Below, piece after piece: positions 1 through 11,457 of a DNA stretch of 64,000 nt. Within the stretch, counting starts at the first letter, position 1. Each line of letters begins with the position of its first letter. A program made the position numbers and the translations under genes. The notes under the pieces were generated by a model. The model saw nothing but the letters and a program-made list of their open reading frames with translations. It had not been told where the DNA came from and ran no database searches. The DNA lies in assembly GCA_022457065.1 (NCBI GenBank), contig JAJGBQ010000004.1, positions 186,001-250,000 on the forward strand. The letters run 5' to 3'. Source of the stretch: Curvularia sp. ZM96. Its lineage: Eukaryota > Ascomycota > Dothideomycetes > Pleosporales > Pleosporaceae.

Positions 1-982
1 ACACTTGAGCCACTGGCTTGTCGTAGTCCACAGTAATAGGCACGGTTCCACGGTAAATTCCCAAGATGCCATAGATCTTGTCGTGGGGATCTGCTACCCG
101 ACAATATCGCATGCGGGATATTAGGGCCATCAAGTCCTCGAAATCAACCGTTATCAGTCGGACCACTTGAGGTATCCAGCGAATTCGGAGCATGTTGGAC
201 ATATTATGGAATGATTCTGTCCACTTGCTGGCCTCAAATCTGATGGTAAAGTTCAGCATGGCAAATGCAATCATCAAATTCAACGAGATGGATGCAGAGC
301 CAGAAAGGAGCAAAACTTTGGGCGAAAGGATGAGTTCTTGCTGAACCCATGTTCTCCACCAATAACCTCGACGGCATAACTCGTGGAAGTCGTTGATATT
401 GGATTCGTCCATTATCAACTTACCACTGCGAATGCCTTCAATAACCCTATCTTCGCCTTCGTAATGCATGTTGCTGGAGACGTTTTCACTCGTTTTGATG
501 GCAAAATTGTCAATATCCTCAACAAACTTGCCGAAATCTCCAAGGAAGCTGTGAAGGAATTGAAATGTGCGTGCAGCGCTCCCGTCATAATCCTCTCCCA
601 GCCATGCGTACGTCAAGACTGTACTAGAATACAGTTTGCCCATCATAGCCACCTGGGTATTCCTTTCGGCGACGTCATGTTGGTTGATGCACAGCGCGTC
701 GACCCACAGGACGACTTCTGAATGGGTTGTGCGAATGCGCCGTAAGGCTGCTTCGAGATTGGAGGTAACCTCAACTCTGGTGTTATTGACGAGAACAGGT
801 TCGGTGGCATCCCGGTTGCCCCATTCGTATGACAGAGCATTGTATGATGGTTTTTCGGCAAGGCTGGCAGTGAAGAGCTGACACGTGATGATGCTATGAG
901 AATCATCGCTCGGCTGTATACGAAGAAGGCGGAGTTCTTCTCTGGTTGTGTCAAGCGGCTGGTAAAGGGCGTTGCCAGCCAT
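1..982 (-). CDS. HET-domain (heterokaryon incompatibility) protein, 3' part cut by window edge
   Basis: An uninterrupted reverse-strand frame runs from an ATG at 982-980 off the left edge (327 codons visible). It starts MAGNALYQPLD and carries the HET landmarks in order: YNALSYEWG near residues 51-59, LWVDALCINQ near 91-100, RGYWWRTWVQQEL near 200, and DPHDKIYGILGIY near 305. In the HET family these blocks form the conserved N-terminal domain that triggers cell death when genetically different hyphae fuse, or that acts in NLR-like immunity. No intron is needed. The in-frame sequence upstream of the ATG meets a stop without another ATG, so this start is preferred. The variable C-terminal half lies outside the window. 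The next gene is divergent and shares a 478-bp upstream region. The family call is firm; the partner or allele specificity cannot be inferred. Confidence 0.88.
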   Translation of the reverse strand, partial: MAGNALYQPLDTTREELRLLRIQPSDDSHSIITCQLFTASLAEKPSYNALSYEWGNRDATEPVLVNNTRVEVTSNLEAALRRIRTTHSEVVLWVDALCINQHDVAERNTQVAMMGKLYSSTVLTYAWLGEDYDGSAARTFQFLHSFLGDFGKFVEDIDNFAIKTSENVSSNMHYEGEDRVIEGIRSGKLIMDESNINDFHELCRRGYWWRTWVQQELILSPKVLLLSGSASISLNLMIAFAMLNFTIRFEASKWTESFHNMSNMLRIRWIPQVVRLITVDFEDLMALISRMRYCRVADPHDKIYGILGIYRGTVPITVDYDKPVAQV

Positions 983-1460
983 TGGAGTGGTTTGAGATGT
1001 GGAGAAGTCATCAGAAATTGATGTTTGCACGGAGAGCTGATACTCAGCCCTTGGCTGCCTAGATGTGCTGGCCGCCTAACCTGCCCGGCAGGTGACCATT
1101 TCAGTCTTGGCATGAGTCGTTTCCTACAGTCAGTCTCAAACACTGAAAAATGGCGCCAGGATGTCTGTGAGTAGTCAAATCTTTGTCGCGCAACTGGTTG
1201 GGCACACTGTCTAGATGGAGAAGCTGAAGAGGTGGAAGAAACGAAGAGAGCAAGGTCAAGTCGGCGGGTAGCCAAGCGTCCTGTAAGATACGCATGCGTT
1301 CCTTTTGTCGGTCACACCCTTATACAGCTACTTCGACGACATCTCCAACGACTTTCGCCTTCTATGTTAGTCAGACGAACAACATTGATATCACTCGCAA
1401 TCACGCCCTCTACGGCAAGAGAAAGGTCGACTTTGATGTGGTCTGGCTCGACGTCCCAAG
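983..1460. other. Shared upstream region of the HET and GNAT genes
   Basis: This 478-bp divergent intergenic stretch has only short overlapping frames on both strands, with no family motif. It should hold both promoters. I see no convincing TATA box or repeat. Confidence 0.5.
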
Positions 1461-2242
1461 ATGCCCATCCATATCTGCCCCGCAACTCCCTCTCTTGCGC
1501 CTCGCCTCGCCAGCATTCACGTATCAGCGTTCTCGTCCAACCGCCTCATGCGTGCCATCTATCCTACTCCAGCGATATGGGCGGCGTTTGAACGCGCCGT
1601 GGAAGAGAAGGTGATTGCCGACATGTTAGATGAGAGGACGAGTGTCATTGTTGCCCGCTTGACAAGAGAAGAGGGCGAGGGCGAGATAGTTGGATTTGCA
1701 GTATGGTGTCATGCTTCTATAACGAGAGAGAAGGAGAAGGAAGACGCAAGTCGGGATGCAGAGGCATATACAGCACCGCGTTGGAATCTACCTGAAGGAA
1801 CAGATTGGGACATCTTGAATGCGTGGAGAGAAGCCGCCGCCAAGACTGCCGAAATGGTAGTCGGAGATGGGCGGCATTATGGTGAGTGCACATGTCCGCC
1901 GCCTGGTTTGCTAGTTCTCGTCCCCAATGTGATGACACAACAACCTAATCATTGACAATTTTGCTCCCCACAGAGCTCTCCTGGATCGCCGTATCCCCGG
2001 ACCATAGTGGCCAAGGTGTGGGCACAATGCTACTTAGGTGGGGCCTCGACGCGTGTGACGAGCAACAAATACCAGCGTATTTGGAGAGCACTGTTGAGGC
2101 CGCGGCGGCGTTCTACGCAAAAGTGGGGTTTAAGGAAAAGGGGCGGATCCAATTGGTTGTTAAGGGGGAACTGTACGAGGAGGTTGCTTGTCTGTACGAA
2201 CCTGAGTGCGAAGAAGCCAGGCATGGTGCGAGGTCGAGGTAG
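1461..2242 (+). CDS. GNAT-family N-acetyltransferase
   Basis: Two exons, 1461-1881 and 1974-2242, join to 229 residues. The 92-nt intron (1882-1973) has a GTGAGT donor and a CCCCACAG acceptor, and splicing restores the frame inside a Gly-Glu pair. The C-terminal exon has the acetyl-CoA binding motif A of GNAT enzymes: WIAVSPDHSGQGVGTMLLRW, where SGQGVG fits the Q/R-x-x-G-x-G/A signature. It is followed by the motif B segment AAAFYAKVGFKEKG. The N-terminal half (SIHVSAFSSNRLMRAIYP) resembles fungal GNATs of unknown substrate. Such proteins move acetyl from acetyl-CoA to an amine on a small molecule or protein; which one is not visible. There is no signal peptide or membrane segment, so it is probably cytosolic or nuclear. 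Confidence 0.85.
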
Positions 2243-3424
2243 AGGGCTCTACCCTTTGCGTAGTATCAACAACGGATATGTGACTCCCGCAACCAAGATG
2301 GATCGACAAGTCCTCTACTCTCAGCGGCTCGCGAGATCTGCGAGGGTCGTAGAAACAGGGTCTGGTGTGGCTTCGTTCGGGATCGTCTTTTAGAGCGCGC
2401 CGGGACGCGCCACAACGTGCGTCATGGGCATACTAGCGGAACAGCGTCCCCAAAATGGATCCAGGGGTTGAGCTCCTATTGGTATTCTGTCCTGCGTGGG
2501 TGAAGGAGGACGCTTGGTCCTGTCAGGTACTGCGTCTGGACAGGTTACGGATCGTCAGCAGCATGCAGTTTTCGCCTCCGATCTCGTCATCCATTGGCGA
2601 TCTCTGCCAACCAAGCTTCGTCGTCTCACACGGGTCGCCAATCTACACACGGATGGAATGTGCAAGCTCCCAAGTCCCATTAGGGTTCAACGGCAACCGT
2701 CAGCCGTGGCGAGCTCGGTGGAAAGAACAGGCGGTCTGCGAGCACATAGTGTACATATATGTACAGTGCGGTATCGTGATACGGACACAGACGTGTCGCG
2801 GCGAAGGCATGGTCGGGGGCGGCCTGTGGACCCAATCGTGATTCTAGAGCATGCTCCAATCTACCAGCGACGCAGGAGGGATTCAGGAAGCACCACTCGT
2901 GGTGCCCGCAGGCCCCACGGGGACTCGCGTCGAGTCGGGGAGAGGGCGCATGAGCCGGCGGGCGTGGTGGTGGTGGATAGTTTTTTCTCGAGCACCACGG
3001 AAGTATCGGATTTTAGCCTGTCTGACTGGTGGCGGCGGCCAATCAGCGAATCGATGACACACGGATTCCCGCTTTTCACCGAGGCCGTTGCATCACAGAC
3101 GACGACTTGGGACTCCAGCTTGCCATCTGACTTCTCCTTTCGGCGCTTTTCACGCTCGCTGCCATTCCATGGCCCGTTCAACGGATCCACCGCCAGGTCG
3201 CGCCCAAGACGCACTGGTATTTTTAGCCCCGCTCATGGCCAAGGCATCTTGGGCCATGAGGTAACGCCGACGTGCGACTCACTGCCCAAGCCCTGGCGCT
3301 GCTCAGCACCCAAGACGACTCTGTTATATGCGCGCCCTCTCCTCTCCCCGTCCTCTGGGCTACACCACACTCACTTGTTTGCTGCTTTCCTTCTCCGGGC
3401 GTCCCATCACACTAGTACCCCGCA
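2243..3424. other. Intergenic: GNAT 3' flank and promoter of the ThrE-like gene
   Basis: A 389-codon frame crosses this stretch but runs into the next gene in another frame and shows no domain or coding bias, so it is treated as chance. The last 100 bp before the ATG at 3425 are pyrimidine-rich (around 3340-3415), as is usual just upstream of fungal start codons. Confidence 0.5.
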
Positions 3425-5461
3425 ATGGAGCCCACATCGTCGCATTCGTCCGATCCCCAGCAGAACGACCACGGCTCCACATATCCAACACCCTCAGGAC
3501 AGCCTGAGCAAACCACAGGCCGCACACGGGTGCGCTTCAACAGCTCAGCCAATGTTGAAGTCCCTATTTCTCCCCAGCAGTCGCGAACCAATGAGCCCGA
3601 CAGCGAATCTGGTTCGGGAGAAAACCCAGTTGACCCTCATGCCGCGGTTGCTGAAGAACTCTTGAATGCACATAGCCTTCGTCTCGCGCATGCCGACACT
3701 GCGCATGCCGAGCCTCCGAGTCCCATCGACTCGGAGGACGGCTACGCCGTCACAGGGAACAACAATGGAGGTATCTTCTATCAGATTCTCCAGACATACA
3801 AGAACCCTGTACCGGCCTTTCCTGACACTTCCTCGGAACATACCAACAACTCTCCGCCCAACTATGGCACCTCTTCGGGCGCCAACACTCCAAAGCGGAA
3901 ATGGTACAATGCCAACAAGCCCATCCAGTCAACTGATACACTGGCTACCTTGATCGGTGCTTCAGCCAAACTGGCCAACCCTACGGATGAGAAGAAGGAT
4001 GCCGCTCTGCGCCCACGCCAACACAAGCGGACCAACAGCGGTGGCATTGTCTCAAAGGTCTGGAAGGCCAAAGAGGACCAGGATGCCAAGATTAAGATCC
4101 ACGTCGCCAATATTCTCAAACGACAGCAATACATCATCCGCATGTGCCGCGCTCTCATGCTGTTCGGAGCGCCCACTCATCGTCTCGAGGAATACCTTGC
4201 CACGACGGCAAAGGTTCTTGAGATCAACAGCCAGTTCCTCTACATCCCCGGCTGCATGATCATCTCCTTCGACGACAACCTCACTCATACGGCCGAAGTC
4301 AAGATTGTTCGCACGGCCCAGGGCGTCAACCTGGGCAAGCTCAAGGACACCCACGAGATCTACAAAGAGGTCCTTCATGATGTCATCAGCCTGGACGAAG
4401 CGCTTAACCGTCTCGACGCCGTCATCAACGCAAAGGATCGTCATCCTGTCTGGCTGAACGTCATCATGTACGGTTTGGCCAGTGCGGCCGTTTCCGTCTT
4501 CTTCTCGGCACGCTTCATTGACATGCCCATCATTCTCGCTCTCGGCATGATCCTAGGCGTGCTCCAGCTGGTAATCGCGCCTCTGTCCAAGACGTACAGT
4601 ACCGTTTTTGAAATATCCGCTACCATTCTCATGAGTTTCCTCGCCCGTGCTTTTGGTAGCATCAACAACGGAAACCTCTTCTGTTTCTCAGCCATTGCAC
4701 AGAGCGCCATCGCATTGATCCTTCCCGGGTGGCTGGTCTTGAGCTCTGCCCTCGAGCTCCAGTCCCGTGCAATTGTGCCTGGCTCCATTCGACTTGTGTT
4801 TGCCATCATCTACTCTCTCTTCCTCGGATACGGTATCACCGTCGGTACGGCTATCTACGGTGCTATTGACAACAACGCCACCGATTCGACCCAATGCAAG
4901 GATCCATTGAACCCGTACTGGAACTTCCTCTTTGTTCCCCTATATGTCTTCTTTACGACGTTCACGGTTCAAGCAAAATACAAGCAAATGCCCACCATGA
5001 TTATCATTGCATTTGCTGGATACCTGGTCAACTTCTACGCCAGCAAGAAATTTTCGTCTTCTGCTCCGATTGCATATACATTTGGTGCCTTCACCGTCGG
5101 CGTCTTGGCCAACCTCTACAGTCGACTGCGTCACGGAGTAGCTGCTGCTGTTCTTCTACCTGCAGTCTACGTACAGGTCCCAGGATCTCTTGCATCGAGC
5201 GGCAGCATCAACTCGGCTCTGAAGACTGCATCAGCTTTGATCAAAGGCTCATCTGCTGCAGCTGATGTAAGTCACTTGTTACCATCTAACATTACCGTCT
5301 TTAACGCAAATCAGGCAACTACCGACAGCTTGAATGCTATCGTTTTCAACGTCGCAGCTTCTATGATCCAGATTGCCATTGGTATTACTGTTGGCTTGTT
5401 TATGGCTGCGCTCCTCGTCTACCCCATGGGTAAACGACGAAGTGGCCTCTGGACTCTGTAG
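3425..5461 (+). CDS. ThrE/Prm10-like multi-pass membrane protein (DUF1212 family)
   Basis: The frame is open for 678 codons. I favour a 48-nt intron at 5267-5314 (GTAAGT donor, CTAAC branch site, TCAG acceptor), giving 662 residues; because 48 is divisible by three the frame stays open either way. Residues 1-220 are Ser/Pro-rich and look disordered. From about residue 224 comes the ThrE-type cytosolic domain (RMCRALMLFGAPTHRLEEYL, then CMIISFDDN), followed by about ten hydrophobic segments to the C terminus (GLFMAALLVYPMGKRR). The family includes bacterial threonine exporter ThrE and yeast pheromone-regulated Prm10. The fungal members have no established substrate. The protein is likely in the plasma or vacuolar membrane. 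The start has good context (CGCAATGG) and the pyrimidine-rich leader fits. Confidence 0.85.
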   Translation: MEPTSSHSSDPQQNDHGSTYPTPSGQPEQTTGRTRVRFNSSANVEVPISPQQSRTNEPDSESGSGENPVDPHAAVAEELLNAHSLRLAHADTAHAEPPSPIDSEDGYAVTGNNNGGIFYQILQTYKNPVPAFPDTSSEHTNNSPPNYGTSSGANTPKRKWYNANKPIQSTDTLATLIGASAKLANPTDEKKDAALRPRQHKRTNSGGIVSKVWKAKEDQDAKIKIHVANILKRQQYIIRMCRALMLFGAPTHRLEEYLATTAKVLEINSQFLYIPGCMIISFDDNLTHTAEVKIVRTAQGVNLGKLKDTHEIYKEVLHDVISLDEALNRLDAVINAKDRHPVWLNVIMYGLASAAVSVFFSARFIDMPIILALGMILGVLQLVIAPLSKTYSTVFEISATILMSFLARAFGSINNGNLFCFSAIAQSAIALILPGWLVLSSALELQSRAIVPGSIRLVFAIIYSLFLGYGITVGTAIYGAIDNNATDSTQCKDPLNPYWNFLFVPLYVFFTTFTVQAKYKQMPTMIIIAFAGYLVNFYASKKFSSSAPIAYTFGAFTVGVLANLYSRLRHGVAAAVLLPAVYVQVPGSLASSGSINSALKTASALIKGSSAAADVSHLLPSNITVFNANQATTDSLNAIVFNVAASMIQIAIGITVGLFMAALLVYPMGKRRSGLWTL

Positions 5462-8400
5462 AGTATACGTTTTGACTTTTTCTTTGTCTACGTTTTGCAT
5501 AGCGACACGGCGTCCCGGAACCCAAAAAAGGAGGCGTTTGGGATATTTGCATGCTAATCATCTGTAGTTTGAACACTTCCACGTTCAATCGGGTCGGAGC
5601 TTCATAGCGATGCGTGGTGTCGAGGTGAAGTGTGAAGGGTAAGCCCTATTGCGGCTCGCACTCCATTCCAGCGCAACCTCGGAGCAGTCTCCAGCCACCT
5701 TGCAACAACCATCCCCACTATCCCGGTAGCCGTTGCGACACATCTTCCATCCACCTGGTCATTCCTGAAGCCTTTGCGCCACATATTTCCCGGTTACCCT
5801 GCAATCTTTGCCCCTTACACCCACCCGGCCACTCCTAAAACCTTGGAATCCTTGCCCCTTTGGACCCAGCCTCGGACCCAGCCTCGGACCCATCCCCGGA
5901 GCCCTTCTACATCCTGGATCCTTTCATGAACAGCCCTCGCAAATTTGGTTCATCCGGAATAACCTCAGGCAGCTTTTCCTCCCTCGTCATCTTACTACTG
6001 ACTCTAGGCCCTACCTCTACCGACTGCGACACATATCCCGCCATCCGGCCCCTTTGCCTATACCTCATCCCGAGCAGCATCCAACCCATGTCTTGTTCCG
6101 TGCTCCTCCTCCGCATGTGATGCTTCTTTTATGTCTAGGAAGCTCACATTCGGACAAGAGGAAAGTGATACCCGTGTTTTATATCCTGTGATCCGTGTCA
6201 TGACCCAATGCTTTTGATGAAAGGAATACTAATGTTTGCTTCACGTGACTGGCAGTGGCGAGGAGGTTCGGGAAGAATGGATAGATATGATGGTTAGTAG
6301 ATGATAGAAATGTAATCACTTCACTTTGATTATGCCAATGCCTACAATGTTTGCTTCTTAGACTCGTTGATTTTCTAGTATCAACTACCTACCAACATCC
6401 TAAACCAAGAGCATTGCTGCTACAACAGGCTCTCAACAACGCTTGTATTATCTTTTGTCAACTGGTTTTGTAATACAACCAACGATGAGCGCAAGACAAA
6501 GCATCATTCCAAAGCACGCCGCACAGCAACTCGTGTCTTGCCGTATCTTGATGCAGTTTTTTTCTGTAGTGGTCCTACCATACCCACACTAGATTCACAG
6601 AGCAGGACAAGAAGGAGAAGCTAGAACTAGAGGCTTTCTTTGTTTGCCATATCGTGATGAGATTACGAACGAATATCAACAATGGCATGGACAAAGAGGG
6701 AGAGAAATAATGTGATACGTCCGTACATCCACTACATAATCGACCCTTATCAATTCTTGCTTGGAATCTGCGTACGTATCATCACTGTGCTAGAGCGAAG
6801 GGATGGATCATATCTCTCAAATCATTAACCCCGCTCGCTCTTCTTCTCGTTTCTTGATCTTCTTTCTTTGCGTGGTTTACTCATGATTTGCTACTTGGAC
6901 TGGGATGATGGCGATGGGTGTTGCGATCGAGACACCCTTGTGTAGATCTATGTTGCGTTCGTGTCAATCGGTCCTGCGAGAGGGGCTGTGGATCTGTGGC
7001 GCGCCGGTGCGGGGTATGTATGTGTGTATATGCAGGGCAGACGTGATAGCACAGAGGGGAAAAGTGTGAGTGTGGAGGTGGGGGAGGGGGGTTGGTGAAG
7101 TGGTAGGATGAGATGGTGGAGGAATGGAAGGAAAGGTACGTAGTGGATATTTCAAAAAAAGAAAACGATAGTAATCGGGCGATAAAATCCTAAGAATAGG
7201 ACAACGGTAGAGAAATGAAAGCTGCTCACAGCCTGAACTGCCATGTTCAAGAGAATATGGTAGTGAGCATACCACAGTGATGAAGAAGGTGCACGACACA
7301 ACAAAAGACAGCCATGGCTTGCATACCCTACATAGGCCAAGCTACTTCGACCCTGTCATACGACGTAAGCACAGGACTGTCCATGTGCCCAAGGCCCTTG
7401 CCTCCAGAACTACCAACGAAGTTTTTCCCCACATTGTCTTAGTCCCGAAGCCGCATTCACGCACGCACCCCCCAGAGGTGCAAGGGACGACGTCAGCGAC
7501 GCTGGTGACGACGATAAGATGAGGCTCAAACCACATGTTATGCCCGCTGACGTCAAAGGCTCACATCAAAAAAGCATCTAGAAGATGCATAGAAGGACGC
7601 ACTGACCACAACTGCACAGTCAAGGTAGGGTGTTGGCATCCGGCTGGCCGCAGCTTGGGTCCAAACGTTGCTTAGGCTAGGACTCGATTGGCTGCTGGAC
7701 ACGGGTGACGTGGAGTAGAAGCACCGAGCGTAGGTTATGTGTGTACTTCGTACATATGCATGTGTATGTCACTGCCCGTGTGTCTGTGCTCTTCTGTTCT
7801 TTTGGACTGGGTTCCATTCGGCATGGTCTCGGTCCCGACTTTTGCTACTGGATGCGGTTGAACATGGAAGCATGTGCACACAGTAGTGTGTGTAATAGTA
7901 CAGGACATATTCGTCGTCATTTTCGCCTGACGACGGTGGCTGCTGGTTGCTCCCAACAATGTCATGCTCGGGACCTGGACCGGGGAGTCACCACCCGTAG
8001 TCTAGGTTGAAGGCAAAGTCGCACTGCAGGTAGCCCCTGTTGGACGCGTATACACAGAGTTCGGGCATGATCGGCCGCCTTCGCTGCGAGAACTCTTCTT
8101 TTGCTCCGACAGATGGAGCGAGCGAAGGATCGCTAAAGAGCGGAAATGGCGAACGCTTGACGCGGGGTGCGAGGCTTACTAAGAAAAGCAGACTAGGTGG
8201 ATAGATTATGTGAACGTTGGATGTAGGGAGAGGAATCGACGATCTAGCAGACGAGTACAATCCCCAATAGGATATCTGTTGCGGTGTTTGTAAAGCATAT
8301 TCTACAAAAAACCTGTGTTGAGGATTGGAATACAGCGGGTAGTCGAGAGTGGCTTGTTCTTTTCTCAATCTGGCGGCTCGCATATGGATGCCATGAAAGC

Positions 8401-11400
8401 TTGGCGTGCACATGGCGGCCTTAAGTGTACGGAGGATATCGTACGATGAACTGGAACATTGGTTTCGGAAGCATGTAGCCTGTAGAGCTAAAACAGCGAC
8501 ATGTCTTGGTAGGGCTGGATTGGTGCCCTCTTAGATAATCCGGCGCTGGACCCTGAGATATGCATATGGCTGTCTTACGATATCGCGTACAATAGCCATG
8601 CAGTAGTTGAATGTGATAGGAGTTTAGCGAATTAGCCGTGTGGTAGCGATGTTCATATGTCCAGGGTATGCGTTGAGTAGCCAGACGATGGCAGCATGTT
8701 GAAGTGCAATGTCCAAGCCTATCGGTGAAAACCGCATACAACCGGCTGAGCCTAAACTTGGTAGATCAGGCCGTCTAGCAAAGTACGCTTTTGTCCAGCG
8801 CACTACCTCTTACGCGCGAGAACTAAGTACTGTGTCGTGACAGCAGGTGCTTTAGATTAGTACCCACTCAAGATTGTACACAAGTACACATGTGCCCCGC
8901 CTAGGGCGCTAGTACGAGTCGAGACAAGATTCAGAGATATTTATAAGGCGGGGGTTGATAGTCGTGTCACAGTTGGAGAAGAGCAACCCGAGTCGTGGTC
9001 TTAGGCGTCCCCTTGAGGGACGTGTCAGGTGTGAAAAGTGCCAATGAAGTGCAGTTGAGAGTGGTATAAAATAATGCAGAGCTCTTGCATTAACAGTTCA
9101 CAGGCGAGGACTAGTATACACCACAGTTCAAGCTAGGTCTGGCAAATTTTAGGCCAGTGACTCGCTTGAGTTTGTTGATCCACAGGGTCTTTTAGGATTG
9201 CTGCTCCTGCGACTGTTTAGCCGGTTGGAAAAGCTTGGTGGTTTACGGTACGGTAACCGAGTTGTGTCAGCAGCGGGGCTAGCTAGTCGCGGCGACCTCT
9301 TGCAGTATCGAGCAGGCAGGCTGGGAGCATCGTGTAGAGAATTGGTTTGCGGACAATCCAGGCCACGAATCAGTGGGCTGCAAGCATGCAAATCAGATAA
9401 GAGAGCCTCGGGCGCTGTCCCGCAGTTGTGCTACGGTCACCGGCGGTCTTTACGCCATGCGGTTAGCCTGTCCAGCAGATGCGCATCCGGTCACGGCCGT
9501 AGGAAGCGGATGGGATTCCCAGAGGACATGGGTTGGCTTGCCAGAGGAAATGCTGGGGCACGACGAGTCCAGACAGCTCGATGGACTGGAGTTGCGTCAC
9601 TGGAGCTGCCGTGCTTTAGCGAGGACTAAATTACGCTTTTGGGTGAGCAGTCTAGCGTAGTCGTCGCAGCAGAACGCCGCAGGTAGGGCTGTGGTTTGCC
9701 AGGTCTCGATGGGCATCCCTGCGACGGACGTACAAGTCGTATGACACGGCTTGAGCCAGGCTGGAGGCGGACGCGGTGGACGAGGACGAGGACGAGGAGA
9801 AGGTGGTGGTGGTGGTGTTGCATGTGCAGAAGGTGTCAGAGGGAGAGCATGTATGTGTGCTTGGGTGCAACGCCATGGCTCAAGCGTGTTATCGCAGCCG
9901 CGGGGAGTGGCGTGGCGGGTCGTGTATGTGGGTGTAGAGTACAGGACGACGAGGTTGTGGTCGCTTACAAGGCGGGTTACAGTGACAAGCTATGAAAGCG
10001 GTTGCTGATAAGTCATGGCAAGGGCGCTTACGTGGACTGCCAGCCGACACGTGCACCGCTGCCCGCCCAATCCCCCGCCTCTACCACCCAACCTCTGACC
10101 GATGAGCCATCCCAATCCATTGCCATTGCATGTCCGCATGCATCTGGGCATCCATAGCCGGCTTGCTTCTTCTCGACACACTGACAGGAACACACGACCG
10201 CCGCCGTTTTCTCCGCACTTGTCGCCAGCAGTGTTTGCAGCTTCTCGGCCCCATGCCGCGAAAGCCATCATGGCAGACTGACGGACTGACTGGCTCACCG
10301 GCTCACCTGCTCACAGACGGGCACCGCTGGAAGCGGCTTGGGGCATGCTATTTCTGCGACTCGCACTCGCCGCCGGCTCCGTGAGGTCCATAACCGACGC
10401 GCAAGGGCGGTGACGGCACTGGGGCGCTGCATCTGTGGCTATCTGTGGCTAGCGTGAACGACACTCTCCTGTGACCGAACTTCGGCCTATGGATGGCTGC
10501 TCTCCTCGCTCTTCGCTCGCAGCAGACAGACGAGATGCGAGCTGAAAGTATGTAACCTCGCGGCCCCGTACGTCACTTGGGCATTGCCCTGCTGTAGCCT
10601 GGTAGCGTACCACGCAAAGCCGGCGGTCCCGCCCACGGTCCAAAGCCACACCCAGCGGTGCTCTCTCTCTCTCTTACAAACACGGAAATTCAGCCCTACT
10701 ATGCATCCTGTGCAGCACCAAGACGCCTGAGCATCCTGTGTCTAGGACGAGAGGCGGCCAGGCACGTCTTTGGCCGTGCCCAAGACGACGACAAATGACT
10801 GACGTGCGTGCTGCTGCTGCACACTTTCATGTGCGGGTTAGCTCAGCAGGCCTGCCAATCTTTTTTATCAAAGACCCAAACGGGAACAGCGCGCGCCTTT
10901 ATGCATGCCCCCTGGTCCGCGGCAATCGGTGGTCCAACCTGGCGAGCCACTCCACGACGAGAATAACAACACCTTGGGAAGCCCGCTGCACGCTTGGTCT
11001 GTGCCTCCGGACGCGTGGGCCGAAAGTACAGCGACAGTCCCACGCATGGCAGGCTTGCCTTATGCGCGTCTTTTCGCTCAGCGCCACATGCCTAGGGTCC
11101 GCTGTGGCCGTTGGAAGCGGACATGATGGCCATGGGCAAAGCAAATCCCTGTCCGAGCCTCCGGCCACCATCTCTCTAGCGACTGGACGCATTCCCGAAG
11201 TCTGTATGCCCGTCGTGCCCTGCCTGTATAAGATCTCAGCTCGCCCGCCGTTGTGTAAGCCTTTTTCACAAACATAAGCAACCTGTCCGTAGAATACCTC
11301 GCCATCGCACTTGACTTTGTCTGTACATACTCGCTCAGTAGCAGTACAATACCAGAGCGACCTTTCAAGCAACCCGCCGCTAGCCATCAGCACAGCCTCC

Positions 11401-11457
11401 GTCTTCACATCACAAAGCCTTGCTTACGCTCAAACCCCACCAACGATAACCAGTGCA
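5462..11457. other. Long region without recognisable gene (about 6 kb)
   Basis: Only short overlapping frames on both strands, none with a known motif or plausible splice chain. Contents noticed: a 12-bp tandem repeat at 5862-5892, GT-rich stretches near 7015-7035 and 7740-7790, a GGT/GAG-rich run near 9780-9820, and a CT run at 10661-10673. A TATA-like TATAAG lies at 11227-11232, about 230 bp before the bZIP start codon, and could position that promoter. Long non-coding upstream regions are common for fungal regulator genes. Part of this may be transcribed as leader or non-coding RNA, but nothing in the sequence proves it. Confidence 0.45.
5862..5892. repeat. Short 12-bp tandem repeat
   Basis: The unit GGACCCAGCCTC is present at 5862-5873 and 5874-5885, followed by a partial third copy to 5892. 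It lies in non-coding sequence downstream of the ThrE-like gene. Confidence 0.8.

Noticed and set aside
2496..3665. A 389-codon forward frame before the ThrE-like gene
   Set aside because: It overlaps the true gene in another phase, is rich in Arg/Ser/His with no motif, and crosses what should be the promoter.
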